Source: Diprion similis (taxonomy: Eukaryota > Arthropoda > Insecta > Hymenoptera > Diprionidae). Taken from it: DNA of 64,000 nucleotides. Positions 34,447 through 49,800 of the stretch are shown in pieces (the first letter of the stretch is position 1; each line of letters opens with the position of its first letter). The notes under the pieces are model-generated. The model was not told the DNA's origin. It worked only from the letters and a program-made list of their open reading frames with translations, and made no database searches. The stretch covers positions 10,230,001 through 10,294,000 of the forward strand of contig NC_060116.1 of the NCBI RefSeq assembly GCF_021155765.1. The letters are read 5' to 3'. The translations under genes and the position numbers were made by a program.

Positions 34447-37400
34447 GAAATAAATAATCTGCGCACTGGAAAAATAGTGAGAATTGTATTGAAATTTTAT
34501 TACCGCTTTATAGTTGCTTCTTTCGTCTTTCACTGGAACGTAACTCGAGTGTAGCACGAAGAAGACGCGAAGATTACAGATATGGGGTTCAAAGAATTTC
34601 AGAAACAACCTGAGTTTTTTTCTTTTGCTTTTGTTTTTCTCGTTTCTTTCCGTTTGTATAGTACATTTTATTTGTCAACACTTTACTTTGGCAAAGCTAC
34701 TTATTACTTATTATTTTGAGCATATGTTCCATTATTTTCTTAACATATTTTTTGTTTTTCTTTTTCCCGCATTCTTTTCTATAACAACATCATCTCTCTT
34801 AAATATAGTAATATATTGAGCATTATATAATCCTGTATATTATGGTAGTAATTAACTTATTGAATATCCTCACATTCATATTGTTATATTGTTCGCGATA
34901 TAAATAATAGTCTATTCGTAACTCCATTCAATAATCACTACGAAATATAATATACTCGCAGATAAGTACAACGGTTTATGTGTTATCATTTACATTTAGT
35001 ACAAGTTCGCAATAAACCTTCGTACACCTTACAAATAACTGATTAATGTGCAGATAAGCAAAAATTAAGCTCTATATAAAATCAATATGCTACCTGAAGA
35101 ACGTGAACTTTTACGGATGAGTTGTTATTTGTCCGATTATCAATTCGTCCTACTCGATGGAACAATCGATGATACAAATGAGATTTTGCGATAGCAAACA
35201 ATGTTACAATAACAAAAAAAACTATTTACTTTTATTACTATATTCATTGTACTCATTGCTAAGATTAGTCGAACTCGCGCATAAGAAAACGACCGTGTGG
35301 CGTAACAAATTATTTCACCGTGAATTTCCATCTTAAGTAAAATTTTACGCCTACTGGTATTTGCTAAGTCGGAGTTTTACTTTTCTCTACAATCGCAGCG
35401 TATCTGCTAATATTTTTTGCTAAATTTCTTAGACGTCTTTTGTCGTCACTGTACACAACGCAACAGTCTTAATCTTATTATTGACAGACGATACGGTGGG
35501 TGATAAATGCTATTGTATTATCTACGGAAAGAAATAGAAAATTCTTGAATTCCTTCTTGGTATTCAAGATGTTTGTGTATTTTAACGTTAGTTCGAACAC
35601 TAAAGATATGAACGTTACACAGATATGGTTTTGGTAGGTCTTGATTATATTACGACATAGGAGTAAATTGATATTTCTGCTTTCAAATACGTATATCAGG
35701 ATGTCCTGCGGTGGTTATTCAAATAGAAAACCTTTGTATGTAATTCGAGATTTTATAGATCAATAGTTCCCCTTTTTCAGTTTTAGGCTCCTTTTAACGT
35801 TTGACTGTGCCTTGCAAGTATTGCGGCAAACGAGTAAAAAATTGAAATTAAATTTCAGATATTTTCGTCGTGAAACTTGACCGCGAGATTTCTCTCATAC
35901 ATATCTCACCGCAGGTACGGAAAGATAAAGATCCCGAAGAATTTCAGGTCTTCCGGACCGCCGGGCACCCTGTTATACGTATAATAACATAGTTCACAAC
36001 GCTTATATAGGTAAACTTAAATACAAAAATAGTCGCGTTCAAAAGTCTACTCAATTTGCACATTCAATCTCTTAAATATTAAATTTCTATGCCAATAATT
36101 TTACTTACATTGCACATCGATGCCGCGGCATAATGATAATTGTAATAATGATAATAATAAGGTAGAGGGGATTAGAAATACTTGTGACAGTAATTGCGGC
36201 CTTAGATTATTACTCTTGTCTCTTCTAGTCAGGGTAAAGAACAGACAGGAAGTAAAGTAAACGACACCTTGTCGTCTTCGATTTGTGACAAATGATGTTG
36301 CAGGTGAAACTATTCAATTTACGTACATTTCAATATTTTTTTAACTAACTTTTTTACCTTGATTCTAAGCTTCTTGTGTGTAAAGCACCAGTTTGAGTTT
36401 GCTGATTTTCTTTAAAAAATTTACCTACAATACCTATAGATTAATACATGTATCTATGTATAGTATATATATATATATATGCTAATTATTTGTCTGCGTT
36501 TGATTATAAACGAATCGTTGATTCGCAAAGGGGCATTATGAACTTGTATTATAAGAAATCAGTGAATTTTATGTTATGCACCCTTTCAATCTTCAATGAA
36601 TTGTTCAAATATGCATGATTTTCCTTGTCTGATGTGCAAATTATAATCTATGCGGTAGTACCTATACAGTGTAAAAATGACACCGCGATATCGTTGAAAA
36701 GTTTCTACAAACGATCCATTGTTTGCCATCTTAGTGAACGAGGAAATTGATAAAAACAATACCGAGAGTTCTAATTTGGGCCTTGAAATTGACGTACGTA
36801 CTGAGAATTTATTATATTCATAGTATTAGTAACGACGGTGGACTTGTAATTCTTAAATTTACAGTTTACATCTGACAAATCGCAATTTATGACGCTACTC
36901 AATCTTCCAAACAATAAATCGCTTGACGAACGTATTACTATTGTCACATAAAAATGATTATTATACGATTTTACAATCACACTTTGCCTAAATTGAATTC
37001 TCGCGACTGCCCATCGTTTCCTTCGCACAATACATTATTTTCGAAAAATACCTCGCAACCCAAGCTTACTATTATAACTCTAGCATTAAACTACCGAGTA
37101 TTTTTTTTACTAATAGTCCGAATAATAATAAAGTTATAATCATCGTCATCATCATCATCATCATAACGATAGCAAAATGTACACCACGATTCTTTCCTCG
37201 AACCGACATCAATGCGTTATAACTTTATAAAGGTATAGTTGAAAAAATAAACCTCGGCTATCACTCTAGTTCACATTTGTATGTTTTTCCTGTTTTTGAA
37301 AATCAACGTAGAATTGGTCCCAGCATAAAGCAATTAGCTCGGCTGGCTATTGGAATGAGAAAAAAAATAACAAGGAAAATAAAAGAAAAGACAACGAAGT

Positions 37401-37522
37401 CGAAATATTTCTTCTACGTGCAATAATCATACATTATACGGTTGTTGATAGCGACGAACAAGGCTTTTCTCAAAAACATATCTCCCCGCAACGTGTAGGC
37501 GTATTGAAACGATAACGAGCAT
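34447..37522. other. Tail-to-tail spacer, kish and DIP-like gene
   Basis: AT-rich, with short ATC/TCA tracts (about 37141-37163) and a small TA run near 36465-36480. It likely contains 3' untranslated sequence of the DIP-like gene on the minus strand. Open frames here (for example 36771-37028) are not supported. Confidence 0.4.
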
Positions 37523-40336
37523 TCACAAAATGTGCAGAAACAACGCGACGTTGATAATCCATAGAACTAGAACCACTCTGTGTACCTCGAGCTTTGTTCT
37601 CGCGGAATTTTGCGAATTTACATAATCGTCGTTTTTGTAAGCATTATCCCTCGTCAGGGGCACGCGGGGGTCCATTGTTGTCGTAGTTTGCCTGTTGTAA
37701 ACCAATCGCGATGTGCTTTTCTGCATCGCCGGGGTGCTCAGCTGATAGTAGACGTGATTCTGCGTAGTAATTTGAGCCAATTGCTTAGCCTTCGTTTTCC
37801 CCAGCCTCTTCCACGTCGACGAAGTCGGCTGTGTCGGCAACGTAGCTCTTTCTATTTCTGCAGAAAGAATATATATATATATATATATATTATGTGAGAA
37901 AATAATTACCCATTTGTTGCAATAACGTACCTATGTTTACAGAATACACGTATAATGCAAGCATGATAGGCACGATAGGCATGATAGACCGCAGGACGTA
38001 TACTCTGGATGTAATATACGAGCACGCGAAGAGGAATTATTACAAGTAGGTGCCTGGGTACATATAACATAGTGTAAGGGAGCCTGGGAAGAATAAATTA
38101 TGCACACACTGAATCATCGCCATCTTCGCACCGCGTTATAATACTTGTAATATGTTTATGACCGGCACAGGCAAATACAATTTATCTTGACGTTATGTTT
38201 TTACGACGAGGTGCCGGAAGGGGTGGAGAAATTTTTCCGGAATAGGGGTAACAACCCTCGGCCGTTCTGATTAATGGAGAAAAAAAAGGGAGATAAGAAA
38301 AAGAGAAAGAAGTTAAAGTGAAGGAAAGGAAAAAGCGAAAGAGAAAATGTCATTGAAAAGAAAAAAAACACAGCGAGGGAAGAATGTTTGATGAAAATTC
38401 GAAAAGTTGAAGAAGAGGCGCGAAAAAGGTGCATGTATCAATTTTGCATAATAAAACGATCACGTGTTCAATAATTTACCGTAAACTCCGAGGGTAGCGT
38501 CTGCGCTGCCCATGCTCGATGTAGCCGAGCACGTGTATTCGCCGAGGTCCGTTTTTTCCAACCCTTTAATCTTTAGTTCGATCGTTGTCTTCCATTCCTC
38601 CTCGGGGTGTTTTACTTCCCGATATTCATACTTTCCACTGCGTGCGTTGCAAGAAGCATCCATGGTACATAGGCAAACGTATAATATATTTTCAAATCGC
38701 TGTATAAGTTAATATACATATATTTATTCTATGCCAGGATATCATTTTGAGAAATGTACAAGGTACAACATTGAATCCTTAAACCTCGCAATCGTCGGCT
38801 CGGATTTACATCACCGTGATCTGAATTTCTAAAATAAGGAAATACGAGACACGAGACTTTGTTTGTCAGGAGTCGTTTTACCGCTTTCGTTTTCTTTTTT
38901 TTCCACATCCTTCCTCCCTTTCGTCGTTATTATTATTATCATCGTAGTCATCGTATCCCCGAAAAGATATAAGAACAACAGATACGACTTGATTTTTGAA
39001 TAGCTACACTGAAAATGAAACAGGACAGAGGTTACGTACCTGTTCATAATTACTTGACCATTTCTTATCCAAAAGTTGATAGTTCTCGGATAAGCCTCGA
39101 TCAGGCAAACTAACGCAACGTCGGTACCCAGAGGTGAGCCTAATAATTGGTTGGGAACTGTTGCGCTCGGCGAAACTGCAGAACAGAATAAAAAGAGACG
39201 AAAATATATAATAAAAAAACCATAATAATTTACTGCTTAAAACTCGTATGTATACTAACAATAAGTCATAATGTACCGCAGTAATCCGAGGCGAAAAAAA
39301 TGTCACCATTCTTTACTGTTATAGGTATACGTATTATATTTTTCACTATATACATATATGCATATATAGTATACGGATAAAATATATTATATGTATACAT
39401 TTGCGCCGGTATAATAACTCGGGGGGGAAATATTTTCTAGATTTAATTCTTTGCCCCGAGTGTTCTTTTCCTCCATTTATACAATATGTATATTGTATAT
39501 ATGTATGATATATACCTTATAGATGTACATACATTTATATCGGTGTATAAATTATCTTTATATAGATATACTCACAGTTCACTCTAAGGTATACCCTTTT
39601 GCTCACTGCTGGGGGAACTTCGTTGCTTGCTATGCAAAGATAAGCGCCCATTTGCCTCCTGTCTACTCTATTCAGCTCCAGTCGTTCCCCGGACAAGCTG
39701 TCCACTGTTTGCGATACAAAAGTTTTCGAATCAGACGAAAGGTTCTGCTCTGCACTCTAACGATCCGAGAGCGTTAGAATCGTTCTTTCGTTAGGCCAAA
39801 TGTGAAGTAAAAGATACTCGATTACCACGTGCTTTGCACGGTAATGTTAATCTCAAGAGAGTACGAACGACGACGACGACGACGAGACCCGACACCGAAT
39901 AATATCTGCGATAAGTGCAACAATTCGCAAAGTTGAAAATTTTCTGCTGCGGAATAGCCGCAGTGGTATTCTACTCTCGAGATAATGCATATTCATTCCA
40001 TAACGTTTGCCTCTATGCTTGAATAGCTGCATACGTACGTATAACTTGTACGCAATCACAGTGCATCAAGTTCTCTCTTGAGTCTACAACGAAAGCAAAC
40101 GGAATCCGCGTATATCTGGACCATCTACCACTCTACTCGACACGCTTGCGATGCCCATAGAAATCCAACGGTGCGGCAAATTTATAGGTCGACTTGTACG
40201 AACTATAAACTACCGGCTAAAGCCGCGGGGAGCTCGAACTGTGGCCCGGTTTTCGAATACACAAAAGTGGTTCACCCCTGCGCTTAGCTTTAGCTGCGGA
40301 ACTTGATTGTATTTTTGGCCACGCCAAATGTAACGT

Positions 40337-40394
<58 letters not shown>

Positions 40395-43300
40395 AGGTGT
40401 ATACAGTCTTTGGGCAGAAAATACATTTCAACGACGATAGCGTTCGGTCGAATAACGATAAAACCAAATGTGTGTATCACATCGGCGATATCAATAGATA
40501 GAGTGTGATATAATACAAGGTAGTAAGAAACGGGGGAGGGTGTTGGGTGTTGGGTGTTTGATCCATCAAATGGCCGGTAGTTTCACGTCTCCTGTATACG
40601 TACATCCGTAATGTATGTATTTATGTATATCGAATATATCGTACATCAGAGATTTTCCGTATAGATGGCATAATAGATTTCATCAAATGGTTTCCATTTG
40701 AGTACAGAAATTCTATAACCTGAGTTCGTGGGCTGAGGGAGCTTTTCGGAATGTACGAGTATGCGAAGTTGTACCGACGGTGTATTGTTGGGGGTGTAGT
40801 GTACATGTGTAGTTATAGCTATAGGTATGGCTACGTACGAGGATAAGAATGTATTTGCATACACGTTCGGTGTTGTGTGTACAGTAAGGGTTGAACCTTC
40901 TTCTTGTTACGAAGGTATGCGTGATACGTATGTGTGTGTGTATATACGACCGTTCGGGGGGGTTGAAAATACCGGACGGAAATTGGCGAGGCGGAGAATA
41001 AAGCTGATATTTGCTATGTTTGACAAGGGCAAATATCCGGAAGTCAAGATAAGTAAATATAAGGCAAGGGAAAAATAAAGGAAGCGGCGATGAAAAAACG
41101 CAAATATTTTCCTAACCCCCACCCCCACCCCCGTCCCATCTCATCCCATCCCATCCGATTCCATTCCATATCCACGGCGTCAGGACGACGCAACGCCGTC
41201 CGTGTCAAATCTAATCATACGAGCAAACGACGTCGTATCAAAAGAACGAAAACTCGCCTTTCACTTTTTATTATCTGAAGAAAGGACAACCCTCGGTCGG
41301 ACGAACAGACTTATTACGTGTACAGCTGCAGGTACAAACGTGATGTCTGTTCTACTCACATCCAGCACGAGACGGATTGTTGTTATATTATAAGCGACTG
41401 CTCACCTCGCTCCAATTGCTCGTGCAACCCCCTGACCAAAATGTTCTTATTTTTCTCCCTCCGCCAAAGTACTCGCGGCGAAGGTCTGCCGGAAGCTTTG
41501 CAAGCCAGGGTCGCGTTTTCGCCCTCCGACACCGAGACTTCGCCCTCAGAAGTTCCCGAAGTCAGAATATCCGGAGCAACTGCGTGCGACAAGCAAATAT
41601 ACATTTATATATACATGTGGAATCTAAGGATAAAGGGTGCCAATAGAAAATTTAGTGAATTCAAACTACTTTCATGTGATTTTCTTATAAATTTTAGTAA
41701 AATTGAACGTTTTTATCGTAAATTCAAGGCAAATAGGTAGATACACAGTAATTTACGTCGCTATACCGAATTTGTAAATTTGCAAGGTGATTTTGAAATT
41801 TCTGACGATTTTTTTGTACAGCAAATGTGTGATAAATTCTGAAACATTTTTAAAAGTGTTATTATTCAAGGCAATTCGCACCTAATACATCTACGCAGAC
41901 CAGCTGACTTAACATGGGTTTCGTGTTTAGCTGACACATGTAGCAACCCTTGTCAGCTTCCTTCAACATCCGGATATGCAGTCGCCACGTTGTTTCTTCT
42001 TCTTTCCTCCATTTCGTTTGATTTTTTATCTTGTTGTTCTCAACCGATATGAAAAATCGTCCCGAATGTGTTACGATTCGCTGACCGATCGACAGGACCG
42101 TTCTATCTTCGTCTCTCAGCCAGGCAACCTGCAGTCGATTTTCAAAGGAAAAGAATATTGACATATCTATTGTATATGTATATTATAAACATACATTAAA
42201 CTTGAAGACACATACAAATTGTTACACAAGTATATCACATCATATATATATATATACATATATATCTACCTAATGCCTACAACACCATTGCAATTAAAGA
42301 TAATTAAATTTCCAAAGAACAATGGGTTATTTATCATCAGGTTGATATCGTATTGTTCAACACACCGATTTTCAGACCCCCTCCCTTCAGCCCCTCGCCT
42401 CGTCCGTATCTCGTTCCATAAATTGTTCTATAGTGGTTCGCTCGGGCGTGTAATCATCCGCGAAGATGTAAGGCAAAATTTGAAAACTTCTAGTCGGGAT
42501 CAATGAATATCTGTGAGAAGAGGGCGCTAGCTGGTTCTTTTTCACTGTGAGAGGAATTACTTGCAGTTCGTAAGTTCTGCTCCTCCACCCCCTCCTCATC
42601 TCCCTCCGCCCTCTCTCTTGTACCCCCGTGATTCTTCTTCGTAAACGTATAAATTCACCGTAGAAAAAAAGTTTAGTTATCGCGATTTAGTGAGTTTAGT
42701 CGCTATCTATACACCTGCCTATATATATATATTTACAAGTATATAGATACATGTTTATTCTTGTTATATGTGTTCAGTAAAGAGTAATAAAAACTTTGCA
42801 CGTAGAGAGAACACGTTTATTACCTGGAAAATAAACAACGCGATTTATTAAACTCTCTCCTGCTGCATCGTCGTCGTCATCTATATATAAACACACACGT
42901 ACACACACATGCATTGTATATATATATATATAAATAAATATATATATATTTAATATGTATCCAAGTTATTTTAGTTGTCACTGGGTACGAAAACATAAGA
43001 GATTGTACACAAGCTGAGAATCGGTATGCCAAGGTGATTAATATCGACAAGACGACGAGTACAGATTAGATTTGATAAACTATATCATTTAGTAAAGTAT
43101 CTCATACCCATATTATATAGGAGAAAACTTTTCAGCTTTCATACCAAACTTTCCAACGTCTGCAAAATTTTTTCTTTTTATTTCTCATTTTTTTCTTCTC
43201 TTCTTTTCTTTAGTTATATAACTAAATGAGTAGCTGGTTATTAATGATTCCAATCTAACCGATAACAGGGTACATGGATCGTTTATTAACGATCATCTCC

Positions 43301-43674
43301 AAACATTATATACACCGCAAAAATCTTACATGTCATACAATAAACGTGAACGATAAATTATTTATTATACTCAAAGTGTTATTGTGTGATAAATTATCCT
43401 CCAAACATCTCGAAGAAGAAAGTAAGTAGGCATTATCAAACGGTTGACACTCAAAGATACAGATATAACAACGTTATACTATGCGTTTACTTTCACCCCG
43501 TGAGATTTTTTCTTTTCTGCATATAATAAGCAGAAAAAAGTACTTGTACATACAGGGGTAATAACTCAAAATCCTAATGGAGTGAGAACAATGGCAGCTA
43601 CCGTCTGTTGCTGTTTATACCGCCATCGAATAGCCTTGCGGTATACATATATATATATGAATATATATACATGA

Positions 43675-43729
<55 letters not shown>

Positions 43730-44499
43730 CGGTATATAGTGATAAAAAAATATAGCTTGCGCGGGAGGACAGCCGGGGATGTCTGAACATTTTTCGGTAA
43801 TATCTTGAGAGTCTCTTGGTCACGAATCTACGTTAGCGCTAAGAGATTGCTCTCTTTTCCCCTCCCTCCTCTCCATTCCATTGTAATCATGGAAACAATC
43901 ATCCGTGGATCTCTCTCGCGCCCGTGGCAAGAACCACCCCCGAATCATCCCAACCCCAGGAACCACCTTCCGCGCCTTCGGTATTCCGTCTCGCTTGCCT
44001 CCATAGCAATCACCGATTTGTCTGAATAAGCCCCAGGCAAGTAAATGCCCGTGCCAACCCCTGGGAATCAAGACTCCCACCCTCTCAGCGTCCCCACCCA
44101 CCCTCTACTTCCTGTCCAACTCCAGTATCCTCTGCCTGCACCCTCGCTCTGCGTGTATCGTATACTTGTAATACATATATACTGCTGTACCTGCGTACAT
44201 ACCTGCAAAACTATATAGGTATATCTACGTAAAGAGTGTTTGTTTATTATATATTCGTTCACACTCATCGATGTTTAACGGTTTTAAAACTTTTCGTTTT
44301 GTAACATGCCGTTAAACATTGTATGCTTGTTATATATAATACATGCGCGTTGTAACATTGTGTCTACGTTAAACACTTGTGTGCAGCAACCTGTTTTCGA
44401 TATTTATTCTACGTGGGAACATCCTCATTCTGTGCGCACGTGCTTCTAGGGTCTGGTCAATATTATATACGAGGCTTTATTAAAGGGACGTGGGAAGGG

Positions 44500-44538
<39 letters not shown>

Positions 44539-46791
44539 AGATGGAACGAGAGAAACTTTTCAAAACCTGCATTCGCGGTCTGTTTTATAATTAATTCTTC
44601 ATCTGGAAGTACCTACCACGCGTTGTACCACCAAACATATATGCTGCAAAAGAGGAATACATTATTCATGTATGAATTTGTTTTAATTTCATTTTTACAA
44701 GTTCGCGCTTCGTTAAATTCCAGTCTCGTATAAAATATTGACTCGTGTACCAAATAAAAAATTGGTAAAAAACAAAAAGAACGTAGGAAATATTTGACTC
44801 GCTAATAATTCATTCGTCGTTATATTGTCAGAAGAATTGGAATCATTTATAGCCTTGGTTTAAGTTCCTGCGTGAATTCATCGCGATGATTAAAAAACTC
44901 TTGTCCAACACGCGCCCGGCGATATCGAGAGTGGAAAATCCGTCTTAATTTTTCGAAACCCAAAAAATGAGAAAAAAAAAAAAAAAAAAAGAAACGGAGC
45001 TGAGGAGCAGGTCGAGCATCAGATCGGTATAAATTTGAAAATAAATCGAGGACGTACATAATGTTAGAGAATTCTGGCACGGCTCCCAGAATCCTAGGTA
45101 CTGTATGCACCATATACTTATAATATATAAAGCAAGGACTATTGTACGCGCGAATTTCTTATAGAACGGTATATATGCATGAAATATTGTCGAGTGAAGA
45201 TATCTCCGGTTCGTGGATAGTTATTACGTGACGGATGCGTATAGGTGGTTGGAAATTTGTGCCCTTTATAATGTTTGGCAGCCACCTGATGTACATATAC
45301 GTAATGCGCGTTATACTTGTAATGAACACGTACGCATAGGAAGAATTCAATTTCATCTCATTTCCTCTTTTTCTCTCGCACTCCCTCCCTCCTCCTCCCT
45401 CTCACCCTATTTCTCTTTCTCTCTCTTCCAGAAGGTTGACGTAAAAGTTTTACGAATTCGTGACACCGACGTCGTCGACAATGATTGAGTGAAGTTGATC
45501 TCTGATCTGATCCTGATCTTTTTTCGTCACCGATCCATTATTACATATCGTCTCTGAGTGTAGGTACGTATATATACAACACATGTAGGCCACGACGCAG
45601 ATATACGTATATCGCATATCTACTTTACACCCAGATAGAAAGTGCACGGATGATACTCTCTCTCTCTCTCTCTCGCTCTCGCTCTCTCTCAACTTATCAT
45701 TCTTCCCTGCGAAGCAGATGGATCTGACAGTTTATCATCACGATTTTATTAATCTTCTCCGTAGAGTCTCTTTTACACATACGTCATCTCTCTTTTTCCA
45801 GAGCGATGGAAAACATCCACTGGTTTTTATACGTATGCATGCTTTAAATGTTTATATGTTAGGGTGCTCCTTGTTAAGGGTGTTGAAAATGCCCCCCCCC
45901 CCCAATTGATTTCAAATAATGAAAAAACTTGTTTTAGTTTTTTATCTCAAGTCTAACCCCTCCCACCCACAGGGTCGATTTTCTTTTTTAAAATACACGT
46001 GTTTCGAACACATTCTCTGTATGTATTTAATTGAAAAAGTAAAAATGTTTAAAAATGTCTTTGACTACGAGATTTGGTGGGTATTAGTATGTGTTACTAT
46101 CTGAAAAAAAAATCACATCGTCATACCAAGTAATCTAGACGAATTGCACACCCACTAAATGAAAAAAGAAGTCATTTTTAGATGGTTTGCAAATCGTCGG
46201 GATTGCATGTTACGATGATGTGAATTTTTTCACAGGTTGTAGCATTAATGTCCACTAAAGGCTCGCAGTTACAAATTAATTTGAAAATTATTGCCCTTAG
46301 AATAAAATATATATGCTGAGGTGGTATCCGAAACACGGATATTCTAATTCGGGAAATCCACTCTGTTGGCAGTAGGGGTTAGAGGTGAGATAGAAATCTG
46401 AAAAAATTGAGTAATTCCTTTCGAATTATTTGAAGTTCATTCGGGTAACGGATCAGAGAAAATCTGTCCTAATTCTAAATAAGGAACATTCTGTATATCG
46501 AGGAGATGCGTCTTATTACACGTCCATGAAGACCATGCACAATATCGTGGAAAGTGATCCTGATTGACTTACCTGGTAATTGCCAAGTTTTCTCACGGTA
46601 CAGGAGAGAACGGCTTCCCTGCCGCTGGCCACTGTCACGTTGTCAATCGGTCCAGTGAAACCCGGTAAATCTGGAACAGTGTAAAATTGATGAATTTTTC
46701 TCGATTGCTTCGAAATTGAACAGGGTGCAGCTGCACTCGCGGCCAAATACTTGCTGGTATTCAGAGACAGACCAATGCCAACACCGGTAGT

Positions 46792-46829
<38 letters not shown>

Positions 46830-49800
46830 CCTCACTTGGCAATATCTTGTGCACGATGCAATAGCTTTGTTTATATCGGTTTCTGATCATATACACTCGT
46901 CGATCGGTGCATTTTGCCTTAATATTTTTGCATCTGCATTTTACGCATACTTGTGGGTATAAAATTTAGTTACGGTTGAGGCATAAGCTTCTACCCGCAA
47001 CAAGCCCGCCGCAAGTAGGGGTAAAAAACTAGAATTATCGGTTGATAGGAGGGCCAGAATATCGAAATATCATAGACGCGAAAATCTTATTCAAAGAATT
47101 CAAAAATGTGGAAACTCCAAGTATAGAAAAATGTAAATGTAAAAAGGTCGAAAGGTAGAACGGCAAATTCGTGGATCGAGAGAAATTCCGACGATTCTAC
47201 ACCTCGACGTTATACGTTCTGACCTTTCTAGTCCTTTACTTCTCCATATACTTCTACTCTCAACATTTTCAAGTTTACTTTTCTTTAAAAAATTCGATAT
47301 TGTGACGCTTCAATTTTTTGATTTTTCTATATTTCCACCTCGTCCCGCATTCCATTATTAATCTTCTATTTCGCGCGAAGACAGGAGGGTCGCCTATATA
47401 TAACTATACATATGTATAATATAACGTGATATACGTGTTGTAGGTATATTCATAATGTCGGGCGATTTGTTTTCCTCCTCGAATTTCGAGCGATAACGAA
47501 TAAAATTATGATACCGAAGGCGGCGTGCGGGGATCCTCTCGTCGCGTATATAAAAAGGTCAAAAGATAAGTTAGAAACGCGTCTCTTTTTGGCTTTGGCG
47601 CGCGATTTATCCTCCTTGAAAATAGTGTATAAGCTCAAGGAATTCCGGATGATGGTTGAAATGGAAAAAAAGAAAAAAATAAAAGTTCACCCCGTGTAAG
47701 ATTATACCGCAGCACGAGAAGGATGAGAGGACTTCCTCTCAATCCAAGAGACACGCCCGCCCGTTAAACTAAATTATCTTGAGTCGGACGTAGCGAGAGT
47801 ACAAACTGACAAAGACTCCTGCGCCGTCCTAATGACTTATAATCAAAATTCAGGGAACGTTCTCGCCTGGTTTACGTGCTGTTTCTAATACTCGGGAAGC
47901 TCGCGGCGCGCTTCGCGAGCTCTGGGAACCCTAGGTAAATACCTACACCATAGTCACATGAAATTTCTCGCCGAGCTAATGGTCGCGTCAATAGTTGCGG
48001 AGGGTCAACGGTCAATGTTGAAGGGTCAAACTTTGCCGATCCTCTTATTGCTGCCCCTCCGCGGAGTTGTTTGCTCCTATATGCTTCATTTTTATTTCGT
48101 TATTAAACCCGGTTCGCTGCGATTCGCTTTTCTCTTCTCTCCTCTCCCACCCCATCCCCTCGCCGCACCTTCTTCCCTTCATACCCTTTTCATTCCATTC
48201 CATTCCATTCCATTCCATTCCATTCCATTCCGCGCCCCGGTGGTTTGCGGTTTACAGGTAGGGGTTCTGAGCTGCAGAGAAGGAAAAGCAAGGATTACAA
48301 TAATAAGATATTCACCGTCGGAGAACTGGCAAAGAATGGTATTTCCAGATTTTCCACGTCTAGAATGTAATATAAGAAAATATCCGTGGAAGCTGCGACG
48401 AGGGCAGTGGCGTATCGGCCTTCCTCGTCTCTCTCTCTCTCTCTCTCTCCTTCTCTTTCTCTCTTTCTCCCTCTCCCCTTTTCGTTCCTGTTCTTTCTCT
48501 CGTTACCTGTTCCCTGTTCGCTATCCCATAACATCCCCGTACCTATATACATAGACACACACACATATATATATATATGTTTATACATGTACATATCATA
48601 TTATTTATTCTACGACGGAAAGATTGGCGAGAAAAATAATTCAATCTCGCTATCTTGTAACACCTTCGCTCTTATAACTTCTTGTGTATCCTCGTAGAGT
48701 CTTTCCGTTTTGCGATATAGATGTTCGTTTAATAAACCAACTTGTCCTGAAAAATCCGAGCTTGTATAATATAATGCTTGCAGCTTGCTACAGCAGTCAA
48801 TGGGGCATAAAATCAAATATATATACATATATATATACATAGGTATATACATGAAGCGTGATTCAGTTCATAAATAAATAAGTGAAAACTTTTAATTTCC
48901 TCGGTGTTGGGTAAATTATTTTCAATTCAATAATCATTTCATGAAAAATATTCAATGTCTCAGTTATACATATAATTCCACATTATAATTGTTTAGGTGC
49001 CTATATAATTGCAGGCGTATGCAGGTTAAAATTCAATCAAACCTGCCGGTCAAGATATCATTTCACGTATATTACATAGTGGGATACATGTACATGCCCG
49101 ATGGTATTTATAATGTGAGCAGTGAAAATTACCAGTTTACAACACGAATACGAGGACGGGCTTAGTTATCGGGATTTTCAAACGAAACTAATAATAACGA
49201 CGACGCGCAGTAGTTATTCAGTTGGGATACTATACCAAGTAGGAAGTTCGTTCAAATATAACCAGTTGATATTGCAATCATTAGACGCAAACTGCACGTA
49301 ACGACAGCGGGATTTGAAAATATGTAATCAGAGCATGGGGATATTACTTGCAGAATTGTGTGTGTATGAGAGAGAGAGAGAGAGAGAGAGAGATTGATTG
49401 TTTGGTTTACATATGCCTTGACTGTACCTTTAAGCAATTTCTTGCAAGATAATAAGCTTGATACAAATAATATAAAACGTAAATATAAATGATATAAACG
49501 GTATAGTGAACACCATGAAGTGTGCATAATCAAGGGTACTAAATTTTACTTTGAATAATATAAAATACATGAAAAATAATAGAAGAAATAATATAACGTA
49601 AAACAGGATAAGAAATAAACTACAGCAAAAGAACACTGTAAAGATTACTTACAATTAGTATAATGTTCTCCGGCGATACTTAGGTAGATACACGATCAGT
49701 CACGATCAACTTAAGTGTCTCTAAGCTGCATGGTTATCCCTCTCGCAAATTTAAATAGTTGAATAGTCGATTTTCAAGTGCGTCAAGAGTATAGGTGGTG

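Noticed and set aside
34072-34608. 178-codon minus-strand open frame
   Set aside because: It lies antisense over kish exons 2 and 3, whose protein matches the family fully.
47958-48554. 198-codon plus-strand open frame
   Set aside because: It runs through the CATTC and TC simple repeats, and the encoded HSIPF and SLSLS runs are repeat artefacts.
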